Shown here piece by piece: positions 16,590-24,373 of a stretch of 64,000 nucleotides of DNA. The stretch is from Bacillota bacterium (GTDB lineage Bacteria; Bacillota; Clostridia; Acetivibrionales; JAFADI01). The stretch is taken from contig JAFADI010000049.1 of the NCBI GenBank assembly GCA_023424965.1, positions 23,290 through 87,289 of the forward strand, in the 5' to 3' direction. The position numbers were made by a program, and so were the translations under genes. Every line of letters begins with the position of its first letter. The stretch's first letter is position 1. The notes below the pieces were generated by a model. That model was given only the letters and a program-made list of their open reading frames with translations. It had not been told where the DNA came from and made no database searches.

Positions 16590-17930
16590 TTACAGTGCGA
16601 TGTTTTCTTCTCCTGCGAAGTCTGGATATGCGTTTTCTCCGTGCTGTGTGGTATCAAGGCCTTCTTCCTCCTGCTTCTCATCCACACGGAGCTTGGTAAA
16701 CAGGCTGATGACCTTGAGGATGATGAAGCTCACGACGCCGGAGAGTACTATGGTTGCGATGATACTTACAGCCTGGATTCCAAGCTGTGCAGGATTCCCG
16801 AAGAACAAGCCGTCCGCTCCTGCCGGGTTGACTCCCTTTGATGCGAAGAGCCCCGTCGCAAGAGCTCCCCAGATACCGCCGATACCGTGACAACCGAAGG
16901 CATCCAGTGAATCGTCATAGCCCAGTTTGGCTTTGACCACGCTGATGCCGAAGTAGCACAGGGGGCTTACCACCAGACCGATGATAATGGATGAAAGGGG
17001 ATCGACAAAGCCTGCCGCCGGGGTGATGGCCACCAGGCCTACAACGGCTCCTGTTGCAATTCCCAGCAGTGTGGGCTTTCCATGGTGCACCCACTCAACG
17101 ATTACCCAGGAAAGAGCTGCTGCCGCCGCTGCGGTGTTGGTTGCCACAAAAGCGCTCCATGCCAGTCCTCCAGCCGACAGTGCACTGCCGGGGTTGAAGC
17201 CGAACCATCCGAACCAGAGCAGAGCTGCACCGGTGACCACGAAAGGAATGTTGTGGGGTACCATGGGTGTGCTCTTGTAACCCTTTCTTTTGCCGATGAC
17301 CAAAGCCGCAACAAGGCCGGCCACACCGGAACTGATATGGACAACGGTACCGCCTGCGAAGTCCAGAGCGCCAAGGTTCCTGATCCAGCCGCCCACGCCC
17401 CATACCCAGTGTGCCAGGGGATCATATACAAGCGTGGTCCACAGGAGAGTAAAAGCGATAAAGGCGGGGAAGCGCATTCTTTCTGCAAATGCACCTGTGA
17501 TCAGTGCTGCGGTGATCACTGCGAAGGTGAGCTGGAACATTCCAAAGGCTGCGTGGGGTATTGTCGCCGCATAGTCGGGATTGGGATCTCCTCCCACGCC
17601 TTTGAAGCCAAGCCAGTCAAGGGAACCTATGACGCTCCCATGGTCGGATCCAAAAGCCAGGCTGTAGCCTACGATGACCCATTGGATGGAAACCAGGGCT
17701 ATGATTATGAAAGAGTTCATCATCGTGTTCAAAACATTCTTTTTCCTTACCATACCGCCATAAAACAGTGCAAGGGCGGGGGTCATAAGGAAAACGAGAC
17801 AGGTAGATACAAATATGAAGGCCGTATCGCCCGTATCCACCGCCGGGGCCGCTTCTTCTGCAAATGCCGCAAGTGGCAGGCAAATAACCGTAAGTAAACT
17901 GAAAAACGCCGTTAATAACTTCTTGTTCAT
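16590..17930 (-). CDS. amtB: AmtB-type ammonium transporter
   Basis: 446 residues. A signal-peptide-like start (to about residue 25, ending AAFAEEA) precedes about eleven membrane helices. Amt signatures are visible: ALALFYGGMVRKKN, DPLAHWVWGVGG (pore histidine region) and AFGCHGIGGIWGALATG with the second conserved His. It conducts ammonium/ammonia across the cytoplasmic membrane and is usually gated by a GlnK/GlnB PII protein, whose gene lies 38 bases upstream on the same strand. AGGAGTGAT precedes the ATG. nifH follows 224 bases downstream after a terminator-like hairpin. Confidence 0.97.
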   Translation of the reverse strand: MNKKLLTAFFSLLTVICLPLAAFAEEAAPAVDTGDTAFIFVSTCLVFLMTPALALFYGGMVRKKNVLNTMMNSFIIIALVSIQWVIVGYSLAFGSDHGSVIGSLDWLGFKGVGGDPNPDYAATIPHAAFGMFQLTFAVITAALITGAFAERMRFPAFIAFTLLWTTLVYDPLAHWVWGVGGWIRNLGALDFAGGTVVHISSGVAGLVAALVIGKRKGYKSTPMVPHNIPFVVTGAALLWFGWFGFNPGSALSAGGLAWSAFVATNTAAAAAALSWVIVEWVHHGKPTLLGIATGAVVGLVAITPAAGFVDPLSSIIIGLVVSPLCYFGISVVKAKLGYDDSLDAFGCHGIGGIWGALATGLFASKGVNPAGADGLFFGNPAQLGIQAVSIIATIVLSGVVSFIILKVISLFTKLRVDEKQEEEGLDTTQHGENAYPDFAGEENIAL

Positions 17931-17968
17931 ATTATCACTCCTATACTATTATTTATCCCTCATTTGAC

Positions 17969-18307
17969 TTAAACTGCCTTTTCACCTTTTTCACCGGTTC
18001 TAATCCTTATGGCATCCTCGACACTGTAGACGAATATCTTGCCGTCGCCGATCTGTCCTGTCTTGACCGTGTTGATAATTCCTTCGACCAGCTCATCCAC
18101 CACCGAATCTTTTACCACCGTTTCAACTTTTGCTTTGGGCAACAGATTAATGTTTACTTCCGTACCTCTGTAAATCTCTTTTCTTCCCTTCTGCAAGCCG
18201 CAGCCCGAGACCATGCTGACCGTCATGCCGTGAATACCGGACTTGTTCATGAAGTCTTTAAGGTCTTCCAGTTTTTCCGGCCGGATGATAATTTCTAACT
18301 TTTTCAT
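17969..18307 (-). CDS. glnB: PII signal protein (GlnB/GlnK family) paired with amtB
   Basis: 112 residues, the canonical PII length. Typical elements: KKLEIIIRPEKLEDL, T-loop around residues 37-55 with Gln39 and Tyr46, and GDGKIFVYSVEDAIRIRTGE. Residue 51, where enterobacterial PII carries the uridylylated Tyr, is Val, so control by GlnD-type uridylylation at that site is excluded. Control by ATP/ADP and 2-oxoglutarate binding and docking on AmtB are inferred from the family and from its position before amtB. ATG at 18307 follows AAGGGGTGGT; the longer open frame upstream reaches into the leader. Confidence 0.95.
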   Translation of the reverse strand: MKKLEIIIRPEKLEDLKDFMNKSGIHGMTVSMVSGCGLQKGRKEIYRGTEVNINLLPKAKVETVVKDSVVDELVEGIINTVKTGQIGDGKIFVYSVEDAIRIRTGEKGEKAV

Positions 18308-18403
18308 AAGACCACCCCTTATTTTTAATTGACCATTGAATGACATCCTTGGCAATTTATTGTGCATCCTGTCAGGTAAATAGTTTTATGGGATATTCAT
18401 TGC

Positions 18404-18506
18404 AAAAATAAACGCCAAAACCTTATCAGCACATAACCGTGCTAAAAGATTCCGGCGTCTCAGCCACGAAGGTATAAAATTCAACCTGGAATTTTATAAT
18501 TCCTTC
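18404..18506 (-). promoter_or_regulatory. glnB leader: two hexaloop hairpins and a mutually exclusive terminator
   Basis: Read on the minus strand. Hairpin 1 (18473-18498, 10 perfect pairs, extended by GAAGG/CCTTC) has the six-base loop CAGGTT. Hairpin 2 (18450-18470) has the loop TGAGAC. The terminator (18412-18458) pairs 13 bases on each side, contains an inner AGCAC/GTGCT stem and ends in TTTATTTTT. Its upstream arm includes the bases forming the 3' side of hairpin 2, so both cannot form. This is the layout of ANTAR-controlled antitermination leaders, and an ANTAR regulator is encoded directly upstream. G at loop position 4 agrees with published ANTAR sites; the reported A at position 1 is not present. 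Confidence 0.7.
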
Positions 18507-18526
18507 CATTTATTAACTATGAATAA

Positions 18527-18555
18527 ATATTATCACCCTTCTTGCAAATTGTCAA
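18527..18555 (-). promoter_or_regulatory. Strong sigma-A promoter for glnB-amtB
   Basis: Minus strand: -35 TTGACA (18550-18555), 17-base spacer, -10 TAATAT (18527-18532). Transcription would begin near 18520, just before the hexaloop hairpins, about 210 bases upstream of glnB. Confidence 0.8.
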
Positions 18556-18655
18556 TAGTTTTTCCAGTATTTTTAGGTAAATTATATGATTTTTGCAATT
18601 TATACAAGTACATAATTCATTTTGCATTTCAGATCCACCAAAACCTGCATCAATG

Positions 18656-19228
18656 TCATTCCCTTGTGATGATGATGGCCTCGGCGATTTCCCTCATGGG
18701 CATCCGGTTGTCCCTGCTTTTTTTCTTGATGGCCTCATAGGCCTCCGTCTCCGTCATGCCTTCCTTTTCTATCAGCAGCCATTTGGCCCTTTCAACGATT
18801 TTCCTGCTTTCCAGGGTATCATTGAGCTTTCTGACCTTCCCTTCATAGTCCATGACCCTTTTGTAATTGATGAGGGTGAGGTCCACGATCTGAATGACAT
18901 TTTCATCGAATACGGGTTTGGTTATATAGGTCATGATCCTTGAAGTCCTTACGAATTCTATGGCTTCATCCGCCCTGCTGTCAAGTACAAGAATGACGGA
19001 AGCCAGCAGCTCCTCATCCATTATGGCCAATATGTCTCTCAAGTCTTTGAAATTGTTGCATACCTCCAGGATAACAAACTCAGGGGAACAACTCCTCACA
19101 TGCTTCAATATATTTCTTGAATCCTTGGTATAACCGATAAACGTATGGCCATTGGAGGATAGGGCATTTTTAATGGTAGTCAGAGTCTTTTTGTCTTCTC
19201 CTGCAATAATAAATTTGCCATACTCCAC
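18656..19228 (-). CDS. ANTAR-domain antitermination regulator with degenerate receiver
   Basis: 190 residues. Residues 1-115 resemble a CheY receiver but the phospho-acceptor position holds Glu55 (FVILEVCNN) rather than Asp, so ordinary phosphorylation is unlikely. Then a coiled helix leads to an ANTAR domain (about 135-187; RKIVERAKWLL, EAIKKKSRDNRMPMREIAEA), which binds paired hexaloop hairpins in RNA and prevents terminator formation. The start is GTG with AGGGGGT 6 bases upstream. It follows the radical SAM gene by 24 bases in the same transcript and lies directly upstream of the glnB leader, a likely target. Confidence 0.9.
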   Translation of the reverse strand: MEYGKFIIAGEDKKTLTTIKNALSSNGHTFIGYTKDSRNILKHVRSCSPEFVILEVCNNFKDLRDILAIMDEELLASVILVLDSRADEAIEFVRTSRIMTYITKPVFDENVIQIVDLTLINYKRVMDYEGKVRKLNDTLESRKIVERAKWLLIEKEGMTETEAYEAIKKKSRDNRMPMREIAEAIIITRE

Positions 19229-19252
19229 GCAAATACCCCCTATGTTGCAAAT

Positions 19253-20059
19253 TTAATCTGTTCCGGCATTGGCAGGTATAAAACTTTTTATCTCCACATC
19301 CCTCACGATTTTGGACAGCTCCTGCTGCAAGGCGGCCAGTTCACCGATGCTGGGCATTACAGTCCTTATAAACTTACCGTTGGGATAGCTTGATATTATG
19401 CTGATGGATTTTACCCCAATATCCCTGCACTTTTTGGCAATAGCGATGATATCCTCATAATTTATACCGGGAAAGTAGATGGCATTAATCTTGACATTGA
19501 TACCCATTCCAATGCACAGCTTCATCCCCTGTATCTGGCTTCCCAGGATGGCATCCGCCATCTCCTGGGATTTTACAATTACGCTGCTGCCCTTGATAAT
19601 TCTCGAATAGAGCTTTAACATTGTATCAATATAAACGGCATTCATGGCAACGGATACAATTTTGACGTTGAGTCTTGCCAGTTCGCCCACTTTTTCCTCC
19701 AGCAGAAGCCCGTTTGTGCTTATGGCGTAAATATGCTCCGGCAGCTCTATATTGAGGCGTCTGAGCACTTCAAAGGTCTGGGTGTTGCACAACGGTTCAC
19801 CGGGTCCGCATATCTTTATAACCTTTATCCTTTTGTTCCTGTTGGTCTGTGATAATGCCCAATCCACCGCCTGCTTGGGTGTCATGGATTTGCTCAGGTA
19901 CTCAGGGCTGTTTCCATTGCAAATGCAATCGCTGTCCTTGGAGCAGAAGTTGCACATCATATTGCATGCGGGAGCCACAGGGAGTGCAAGCTCTTCAAAC
20001 CAGGTATTCAAAGCTTTGTTATAGGATATGGAATTTTGGAGTACAGTATTGTTCTGCAT
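19253..20059 (-). CDS. NifB-like radical SAM protein, stand-alone
   Basis: 268 residues. The radical SAM motif is at cysteines 32, 36 and 39 (ACNMMCNFCS), followed by a further Cys pair (DCIC) and KICGPGEPLCN, closely parallel to NifB (ACNISCNYCN, GIAGPGDALAN). It lacks the NifX-like tail and the N-terminal NifN part of the fused gene at 7571-10249, so it is a second, shorter NifB-related protein. Its substrate is unknown; accessory cofactor assembly or a regulatory role is inferred from location only. AGGAGGTG precedes the ATG. First gene of a two-gene unit with the ANTAR regulator. Confidence 0.85.
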   Translation of the reverse strand: MQNNTVLQNSISYNKALNTWFEELALPVAPACNMMCNFCSKDSDCICNGNSPEYLSKSMTPKQAVDWALSQTNRNKRIKVIKICGPGEPLCNTQTFEVLRRLNIELPEHIYAISTNGLLLEEKVGELARLNVKIVSVAMNAVYIDTMLKLYSRIIKGSSVIVKSQEMADAILGSQIQGMKLCIGMGINVKINAIYFPGINYEDIIAIAKKCRDIGVKSISIISSYPNGKFIRTVMPSIGELAALQQELSKIVRDVEIKSFIPANAGTD

Positions 20060-20104
20060 AAGCCGGCACCTCCTATACTATTGAGTGAAGTCTTTAAAAA
20101 GACC

Positions 20105-20184
20105 AAAAAAGCTTTCTTGAATTACAGGATTGCACTGTATCAAGAAAGCTTCCGCGCTCTTTCGTCCGACTACAACAAGGTAGT
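20105..20184 (-). promoter_or_regulatory. Leader of radical SAM-ANTAR operon: two hexaloop hairpins and terminator
   Basis: Read on the minus strand. Hairpin 1 (20169-20184) is ACTAC/GTAGT around the loop CTTGTT. Hairpin 2 (20144-20163) is GAAAG-GC/GCTTTC with one bulge and loop GCGGAA. The terminator is a 12-bp stem (20109-20120 with 20140-20151) with an inner ACAG/CTGT stem and a T-rich tail. Hairpin 2 uses bases 20144-20149, inside the terminator arm, so they exclude each other. Loops are six bases with G at position 4, as in the glnB leader. Autoregulation by the downstream ANTAR protein is inferred. Confidence 0.7.
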
Positions 20185-20202
20185 AAAAGTATTATCATTT
20201 AA

Positions 20203-20240
20203 TTATCAATAATGATAACATACCAAATTTATTTTTGCAA
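20203..20240 (-). promoter_or_regulatory. Promoter and overlapping inverted repeat for the radical SAM-ANTAR operon
   Basis: Minus strand: -35 TTGCAA (20235-20240), 17-base spacer, -10 TATCAT (20212-20217). A perfect inverted repeat TTATCA-N4-TGATAA (20203-20218) overlaps the -10 and would suit a repressor; the ATCATT/GATAAT content resembles Fur sites but the exact 7-1-7 pattern is absent. Confidence 0.55.
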
Positions 20241-20489
20241 GTATTAAAGATCGAAATTTCATTACCATTTTAAACCACCGTGGCGCGCCAGCCAAAGCGG
20301 AGGTTTCAAAGCTATGTCCTCTGATTTTTACCCAAAAATGCAATTACTGATGCCCCGGTTTTGCATGAATGCCTCCTAAAGCTCTTATTTGAAGATTTTT
20401 CAAGTTTAACTTATTTTATGGTAATGCATTTTGGTGAAATGTACTTTATAATTATATTATAGAAAGCAAAGTGTACATAGGAGGAAGCA

Positions 20490-21728
20490 ATGGCAAAGAA
20501 ACATTTTGGAAAAGCCTTGATATTTTTAATGGTCGCAATCAACCTGTGCTTATATCCCGCAGCTTCCCTTGCAGCCTCTTCCAGCGGTCCTCCCGCTTTG
20601 AAGGCAGGCTCTGCGGTCCTGATGGAAGCCGAGAGAGGACAGGTCCTGTACGCAAAGGACGGGGACAATAAGCTTCACGTTTCAACCGCCTGTAAAATCA
20701 TGACTGCCCTTATAACCATTGAAAAATCCAAACCCGATTCCAAAGTGACCATCAGCAAGGAAGCGGCAAGTGCGACCGGCGCCTTCCTGAATCTTGAGGT
20801 GGGTGAAAAGTACGACATCGGGGAGTTGCTTCATGCCATGATATTGACCTCTGCAAATGATGCGGCCTATGCCCTGGCGGAATTTGTCGCGGGAGATCAG
20901 AAAAAATTTGTGGAGCTGATGAATGTAAAAGCCTCCGAGCTTAAAATGTTTAATACGGTTTTCAGCAACACCACCGGTTTATATGATGAAAAGCAATACA
21001 CCACCGCCAATGATTTTGCCCTGCTGATACGGTACGCGATTTCAAACGCCACCTTCCAGAGGTATTTCTCCAGCACCGGCCTGCCATGGAACTATGACAA
21101 TAACGCCAAAATCCTTGTCAACAGCAACAAGCTGTTCTGGAGCTATGAAGGAATTGACGGCGGCAAAACAGGTTTCAACGTAGAAAACAAGCAAACTGCC
21201 GTAACCACGGCAACAAGAAATTCTTTAAAGCTCATCTCCATCATCCTGGACTCACCGGCAGACAACATGTACAAGGATTCCGAGAGTTTGCTGGACTATG
21301 GCTTCGGCGGCTTCCGGAAGGGTACCCTGGTGCAAAAATCGCAGATTTTCAAAACCATTTCCGTGAATGACAAGCCAATCAACCTGATCAGCCGCGAAGA
21401 CACCTATTATACCTATCCGGTGGGTGAAAACTATATTGTGAACATCGAATTGAAGGTCAAACCCGACATCGCCATTCCTGTCAAACAAGACCAAGTGCTT
21501 GGAATCGCAAGTTATTCTCTGAAGGATGGGACAAAAATCGATATCAGTCTCTACCCCGATGATGAAATTCTACCGGAGGAAAGCACTTTTAATCGTGTGT
21601 ATGAAGCATTGACGGAACACAAGGAGATATTTTTCGTCATTGTCGTCCTGATCGTCATTGAAATAATTCTGATTTTAAAAAATATCATCGGTTTTATAAA
21701 GAGAAAAATTTTCACCCGGAAGAAATAG
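20490..21728 (+). CDS. D-alanyl-D-alanine carboxypeptidase (peptidase S11)
   Basis: 412 residues: signal peptide (about 1-30), S11 catalytic domain, PBP5-like C-terminal domain, and a C-terminal membrane helix (about 372-398) followed by a basic end. Motifs: SANDAAY (SxN) and GGKTGF (KTG) are normal. The first motif reads VSTACKIMTAL; three residues before the Lys stands Thr66, not Ser, and Ser65 is one residue further away, so the SxxK is shifted or uses Thr. The enzyme would trim the terminal D-Ala from peptidoglycan stem peptides outside the membrane. AGGAGG lies close before the ATG. Converges with 21742-22800, 13 bases apart, with no terminator between. Confidence 0.9.
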   Translation: MAKKHFGKALIFLMVAINLCLYPAASLAASSSGPPALKAGSAVLMEAERGQVLYAKDGDNKLHVSTACKIMTALITIEKSKPDSKVTISKEAASATGAFLNLEVGEKYDIGELLHAMILTSANDAAYALAEFVAGDQKKFVELMNVKASELKMFNTVFSNTTGLYDEKQYTTANDFALLIRYAISNATFQRYFSSTGLPWNYDNNAKILVNSNKLFWSYEGIDGGKTGFNVENKQTAVTTATRNSLKLISIILDSPADNMYKDSESLLDYGFGGFRKGTLVQKSQIFKTISVNDKPINLISREDTYYTYPVGENYIVNIELKVKPDIAIPVKQDQVLGIASYSLKDGTKIDISLYPDDEILPEESTFNRVYEALTEHKEIFFVIVVLIVIEIILILKNIIGFIKRKIFTRKK

Positions 21729-21741
21729 TCTGTTGATATCC

Positions 21742-22800
21742 TTATTTTTTCCCGTTCTTCTCCACATAGTCGTATACCATTTTTGAGACGGAAGCAATGA
21801 CGTCGTTGGCTTCCCCTTCATTTGCCTCCTTGGACATGACCGCCAGGACGTACGTTTGCCGGGCAAATACGATGCCTACATCGTGGATGACGTTCAACTG
21901 GTTCCCGGTTTTATGGGCCACCTTCACGGAACCGGGAAGCCGTGCGGTAATCCTGTCGTTTTGCTCTGTGTTGAGAAAATAGCCCATCAATTCCTGTCCC
22001 AGGGTTCCGCTTTTATTGCTGAAATCATTGACAAGCTTCATATATAATGCCATGTCCTTCGGACAGGAAACGTTTTCCTCCTCCTTGACCACGATTCCCC
22101 CGCATTTCCGCATGTAGCTCTTTATATTGCTCTTTCCAAGAAAACGTATCAGGATATTGGCCGCCACATTGTCGCTGACCTCGATGGAAAGCCTGGATAA
22201 TTCACAAACGGTATATTTCTTTCCCGCCTTCTCATACTGTATTTGGCCGGCTCCCTCCTCATAGTCCTGCTTCAGATAGGTCAGAGTCCCTTCCCTTCTT
22301 ACGCTTCCGGATTTTATCTTCTCGAAAAGGTAAAGGTTCAGGGGTATTTTGAAGGTGCTTGCGGCCGTATACACCTCGGTGTGGTTGATGCCGAATTCCT
22401 CGCCGGTGGCCAGGTTGGAATAATACACGCCATACGTTCCCGTATAGCCTTTTATGTACTGTTCGATTGCCTGCTTCAGTCCCCCAAGGTCCTTGCTGAC
22501 CGGGGCAGGAGGTGTGAAATCGGCATTGCCTGCCGCCGGCTCACCGTCTGGCTGGCCCGGCTCGCTCTCCAGCACCGCTTCCTCCTTTTCTCCTCCGGGT
22601 ATTTTTTCATCCGTAACCACCCCTGCTGAAACTGTCTGCGCCTCTGCTTCCTTACCGGCGGCAGCGTCCTTATTCATGGCAACGGCCGAGGATATCAAAA
22701 TGGCAAATAAAAACAGCCCCACGATGATAAGTCTCTTTCTCTTCTGCCTTCTCCGCTTTAATATTCTTTCTTTGATAGGAAGACTGCTGTCAAATTCCAT
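21742..22800 (-). CDS. Class A beta-lactamase-like serine hydrolase, membrane-anchored
   Basis: 352 residues. A very basic N-terminus and membrane helix (about 23-41) are followed by a low-complexity Glu/Pro/Ala linker to about residue 100, then a beta-lactamase2 (PF13354-type) domain. Motifs: AASTFK (Ser148-x-x-Lys151), SDN (209-211) and HKTGN (Lys297). I see no ExxxN omega-loop pair with the Glu that deacylates in true class A enzymes; the loop here is short. A role in cell-wall metabolism or weak beta-lactam binding is as likely as resistance. Extracellular, anchored. GAGGTG precedes the ATG. Confidence 0.85.
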   Translation of the reverse strand: MEFDSSLPIKERILKRRRQKRKRLIIVGLFLFAILISSAVAMNKDAAAGKEAEAQTVSAGVVTDEKIPGGEKEEAVLESEPGQPDGEPAAGNADFTPPAPVSKDLGGLKQAIEQYIKGYTGTYGVYYSNLATGEEFGINHTEVYTAASTFKIPLNLYLFEKIKSGSVRREGTLTYLKQDYEEGAGQIQYEKAGKKYTVCELSRLSIEVSDNVAANILIRFLGKSNIKSYMRKCGGIVVKEEENVSCPKDMALYMKLVNDFSNKSGTLGQELMGYFLNTEQNDRITARLPGSVKVAHKTGNQLNVIHDVGIVFARQTYVLAVMSKEANEGEANDVIASVSKMVYDYVEKNGKK

Positions 22801-23069
22801 CCTTGCACCTCAAAAGAATCGTCATTGCGCAAACTCAATCTAACAATATAATACATTATTTGAGAAAATTTTTCCATAGAACCTGTATAGTTTATGGTTA
22901 ACCCATATAGGATAAACCTACAGCAACATATGCATAAAAGGAGTACTTTAGAACTCCCTCCTGCATAAAGAAAAATAAGCAGGAGCCGGAACCGGTTGAA
23001 TATAGCCCCCTGTACTCAATACCGAATTCCGGCCCCCGCCTGAAATTTATACTCAAATCCGTATGACGC

Positions 23070-23942
23070 TTATACCGACAGCTGTCTGACCTCTTCCGGA
23101 TCTGCATTGTAAAGTATATATCTTTTATTGAGCTTGGTATTTTCCTTTTCCATATAATCTCCAAGCACTTTTTTCAGGTTCAACACATCGTTCATTTCAA
23201 AATATCCCGTCTTGCCGAAAATGAACTTGACCGCCTTGATTGCTCCAAGGGCGAATGCCTTGCGAGAAAAGGACTCATGGGAAATTTCGATTTTGTCATC
23301 CTCTCCGATGATCATGACCTCATGCTTCCCTACCACTCCGCCGGCCCGTACCGCATGGATGGGAATGTCCCCTCCAAATGCCTGTCCCGAAGAAGAAATG
23401 CCCTTTTCAATCTCATTCGCTATTTTTATGGCAGTCCCTGACGGCGCGTCCTTTTTATTTTTGTGGTGGACCTCCGTGACCTGGAAGTCGTAATTGCTCA
23501 ATATGCTGGATGCCAGGTTTGTGAGCAGCATGAGCACATTGACGCCAAGGGTTATGTTGGGCGCATATACGATGGCATTGTGATATTTTCTTGTAAGTAC
23601 AAAAAGCTTCTTCAGCGCCATTTTTGAGAAGCCCGTGGTTCCTACCACGATGTTCACCCGCATTTTGGAAAATGCTATGGCATTCCTCAAGGTAGCCGCA
23701 GGACTTGAGAAATCTACGACTACATCGGGCTTGTTCCTGAAAACAACCTCTTCCAGTTCATCCGCACCATTTATAATAATTCCGGTATCTCTGATCCCCA
23801 GTACCTCTCCAAGGTCCCTGCCTACTTTGTCACTGTCCGCACTGCATATGACAGCCGCAAGCTTTATATCCTTCTGCTCCAGCAAAACCTTTGCAATTTC
23901 TTTGCCGGTCTTTCCCAATCCAACTAAGCAGACTCTAATCAT
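23070..23942 (-). CDS. dapB: 4-hydroxy-tetrahydrodipicolinate reductase
   Basis: 290 residues; family members are usually 245-270, and the extra length is a C-terminal tail after residue about 262. The Rossmann start is VCLVGLGKTGKEI; GTTGFS and the catalytic EVHHKNKKDAPSGTA are present. It reduces the dihydrodipicolinate precursor with NAD(P)H in the lysine/diaminopimelate pathway that feeds peptidoglycan. ATG at 23942 was chosen since GGAGGGAGG lies just upstream and the longer frame reads into the leader. No other dap gene is adjacent. A c-di-AMP riboswitch and terminator lie upstream. Confidence 0.92.
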   Translation of the reverse strand: MIRVCLVGLGKTGKEIAKVLLEQKDIKLAAVICSADSDKVGRDLGEVLGIRDTGIIINGADELEEVVFRNKPDVVVDFSSPAATLRNAIAFSKMRVNIVVGTTGFSKMALKKLFVLTRKYHNAIVYAPNITLGVNVLMLLTNLASSILSNYDFQVTEVHHKNKKDAPSGTAIKIANEIEKGISSSGQAFGGDIPIHAVRAGGVVGKHEVMIIGEDDKIEISHESFSRKAFALGAIKAVKFIFGKTGYFEMNDVLNLKKVLGDYMEKENTKLNKRYILYNADPEEVRQLSV

Positions 23943-24017
23943 CTGATATTCCTCCCTCCTGATTTTAGCGCAAATAGTGGCTGCATTTATCCGGTACCGA
24001 TTCAATAGTATTAAAAA

Positions 24018-24053
24018 AAGAGACAAAAAAAGCTGCAGAGAAGTGTCTGCAGC
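24018..24053 (-). terminator. Terminator between c-di-AMP riboswitch and dapB
   Basis: GCTGCAGA (24032-24039) pairs with TCTGCAGC (24046-24053), followed on the minus strand by TTTTTTTGTCTCTTTTTTT. It lies between the riboswitch aptamer and dapB, so it is probably the expression platform. Confidence 0.85.
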
Positions 24054-24106
24054 AGGTATATCCGATGATGCGCAACATATTTGCGCGGTTAATCGAGCAT
24101 ATCAAT

Positions 24107-24270
24107 CACCTTCTCCTCCAACGCTTACGAAGTTAGCTGACGGATTCGGGTCGAAAGAGTTAACCCTACCAAAAAAGCAGTTGCCTGTTTTTTCGGATTC
24201 ACCCCATAATTTGGGTCCCCCGTTCCAGAGAAATGGCACAAATACCAATTCCCTATAGATTAAGCGTCTA
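24107..24270 (-). promoter_or_regulatory. c-di-AMP riboswitch (ydaO/yuaA class) upstream of dapB
   Basis: On the minus strand the region shows the class hallmarks in order: ACGCTTAATC (outer stem), GGGGGACCCAA, GGGGTGAATCC, AACTCTTTCGACCCGAATCC, GTCAGCTAACTTCGTAAGCG and GGAGGAGAAGG. ACGCTTA near 24262-24267 pairs with TAAGCGT at 24121-24127 to close the aptamer. Members of this class bind c-di-AMP and usually turn genes off. A -10 TATAAT (24310-24315) lies upstream. Target: dapB through the terminator at 24018-24053. Confidence 0.9.
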
Positions 24271-24373
24271 TTTTATTCATTTTTCAGATACCGTCACAGA
24301 GTATTTCAGATTATACTGCCACCCATAAAACGGTATACTTATATAGGCAATATACCAAATCTTTGGTTATCTG

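Noticed and set aside
20331..20366. 12-codon minus-strand frame (MQNRGISNCIFG) with an AGGAGG site, a possible leader peptide
   Set aside because: It lies upstream of the best promoter for the radical SAM operon, so it would not be in that transcript; length is too short to judge.
21742..22800. Antibiotic-resistance beta-lactamase
   Set aside because: SxxK, SDN and KTG are present, but no ExxxN omega-loop pair is visible, so resistance is not claimed.
22801..23069. CTCCTGC/GCAGGAG hairpin after dapB as terminator
   Set aside because: Seven pairs, a 14-16-base loop and no T-run; too weak to call.
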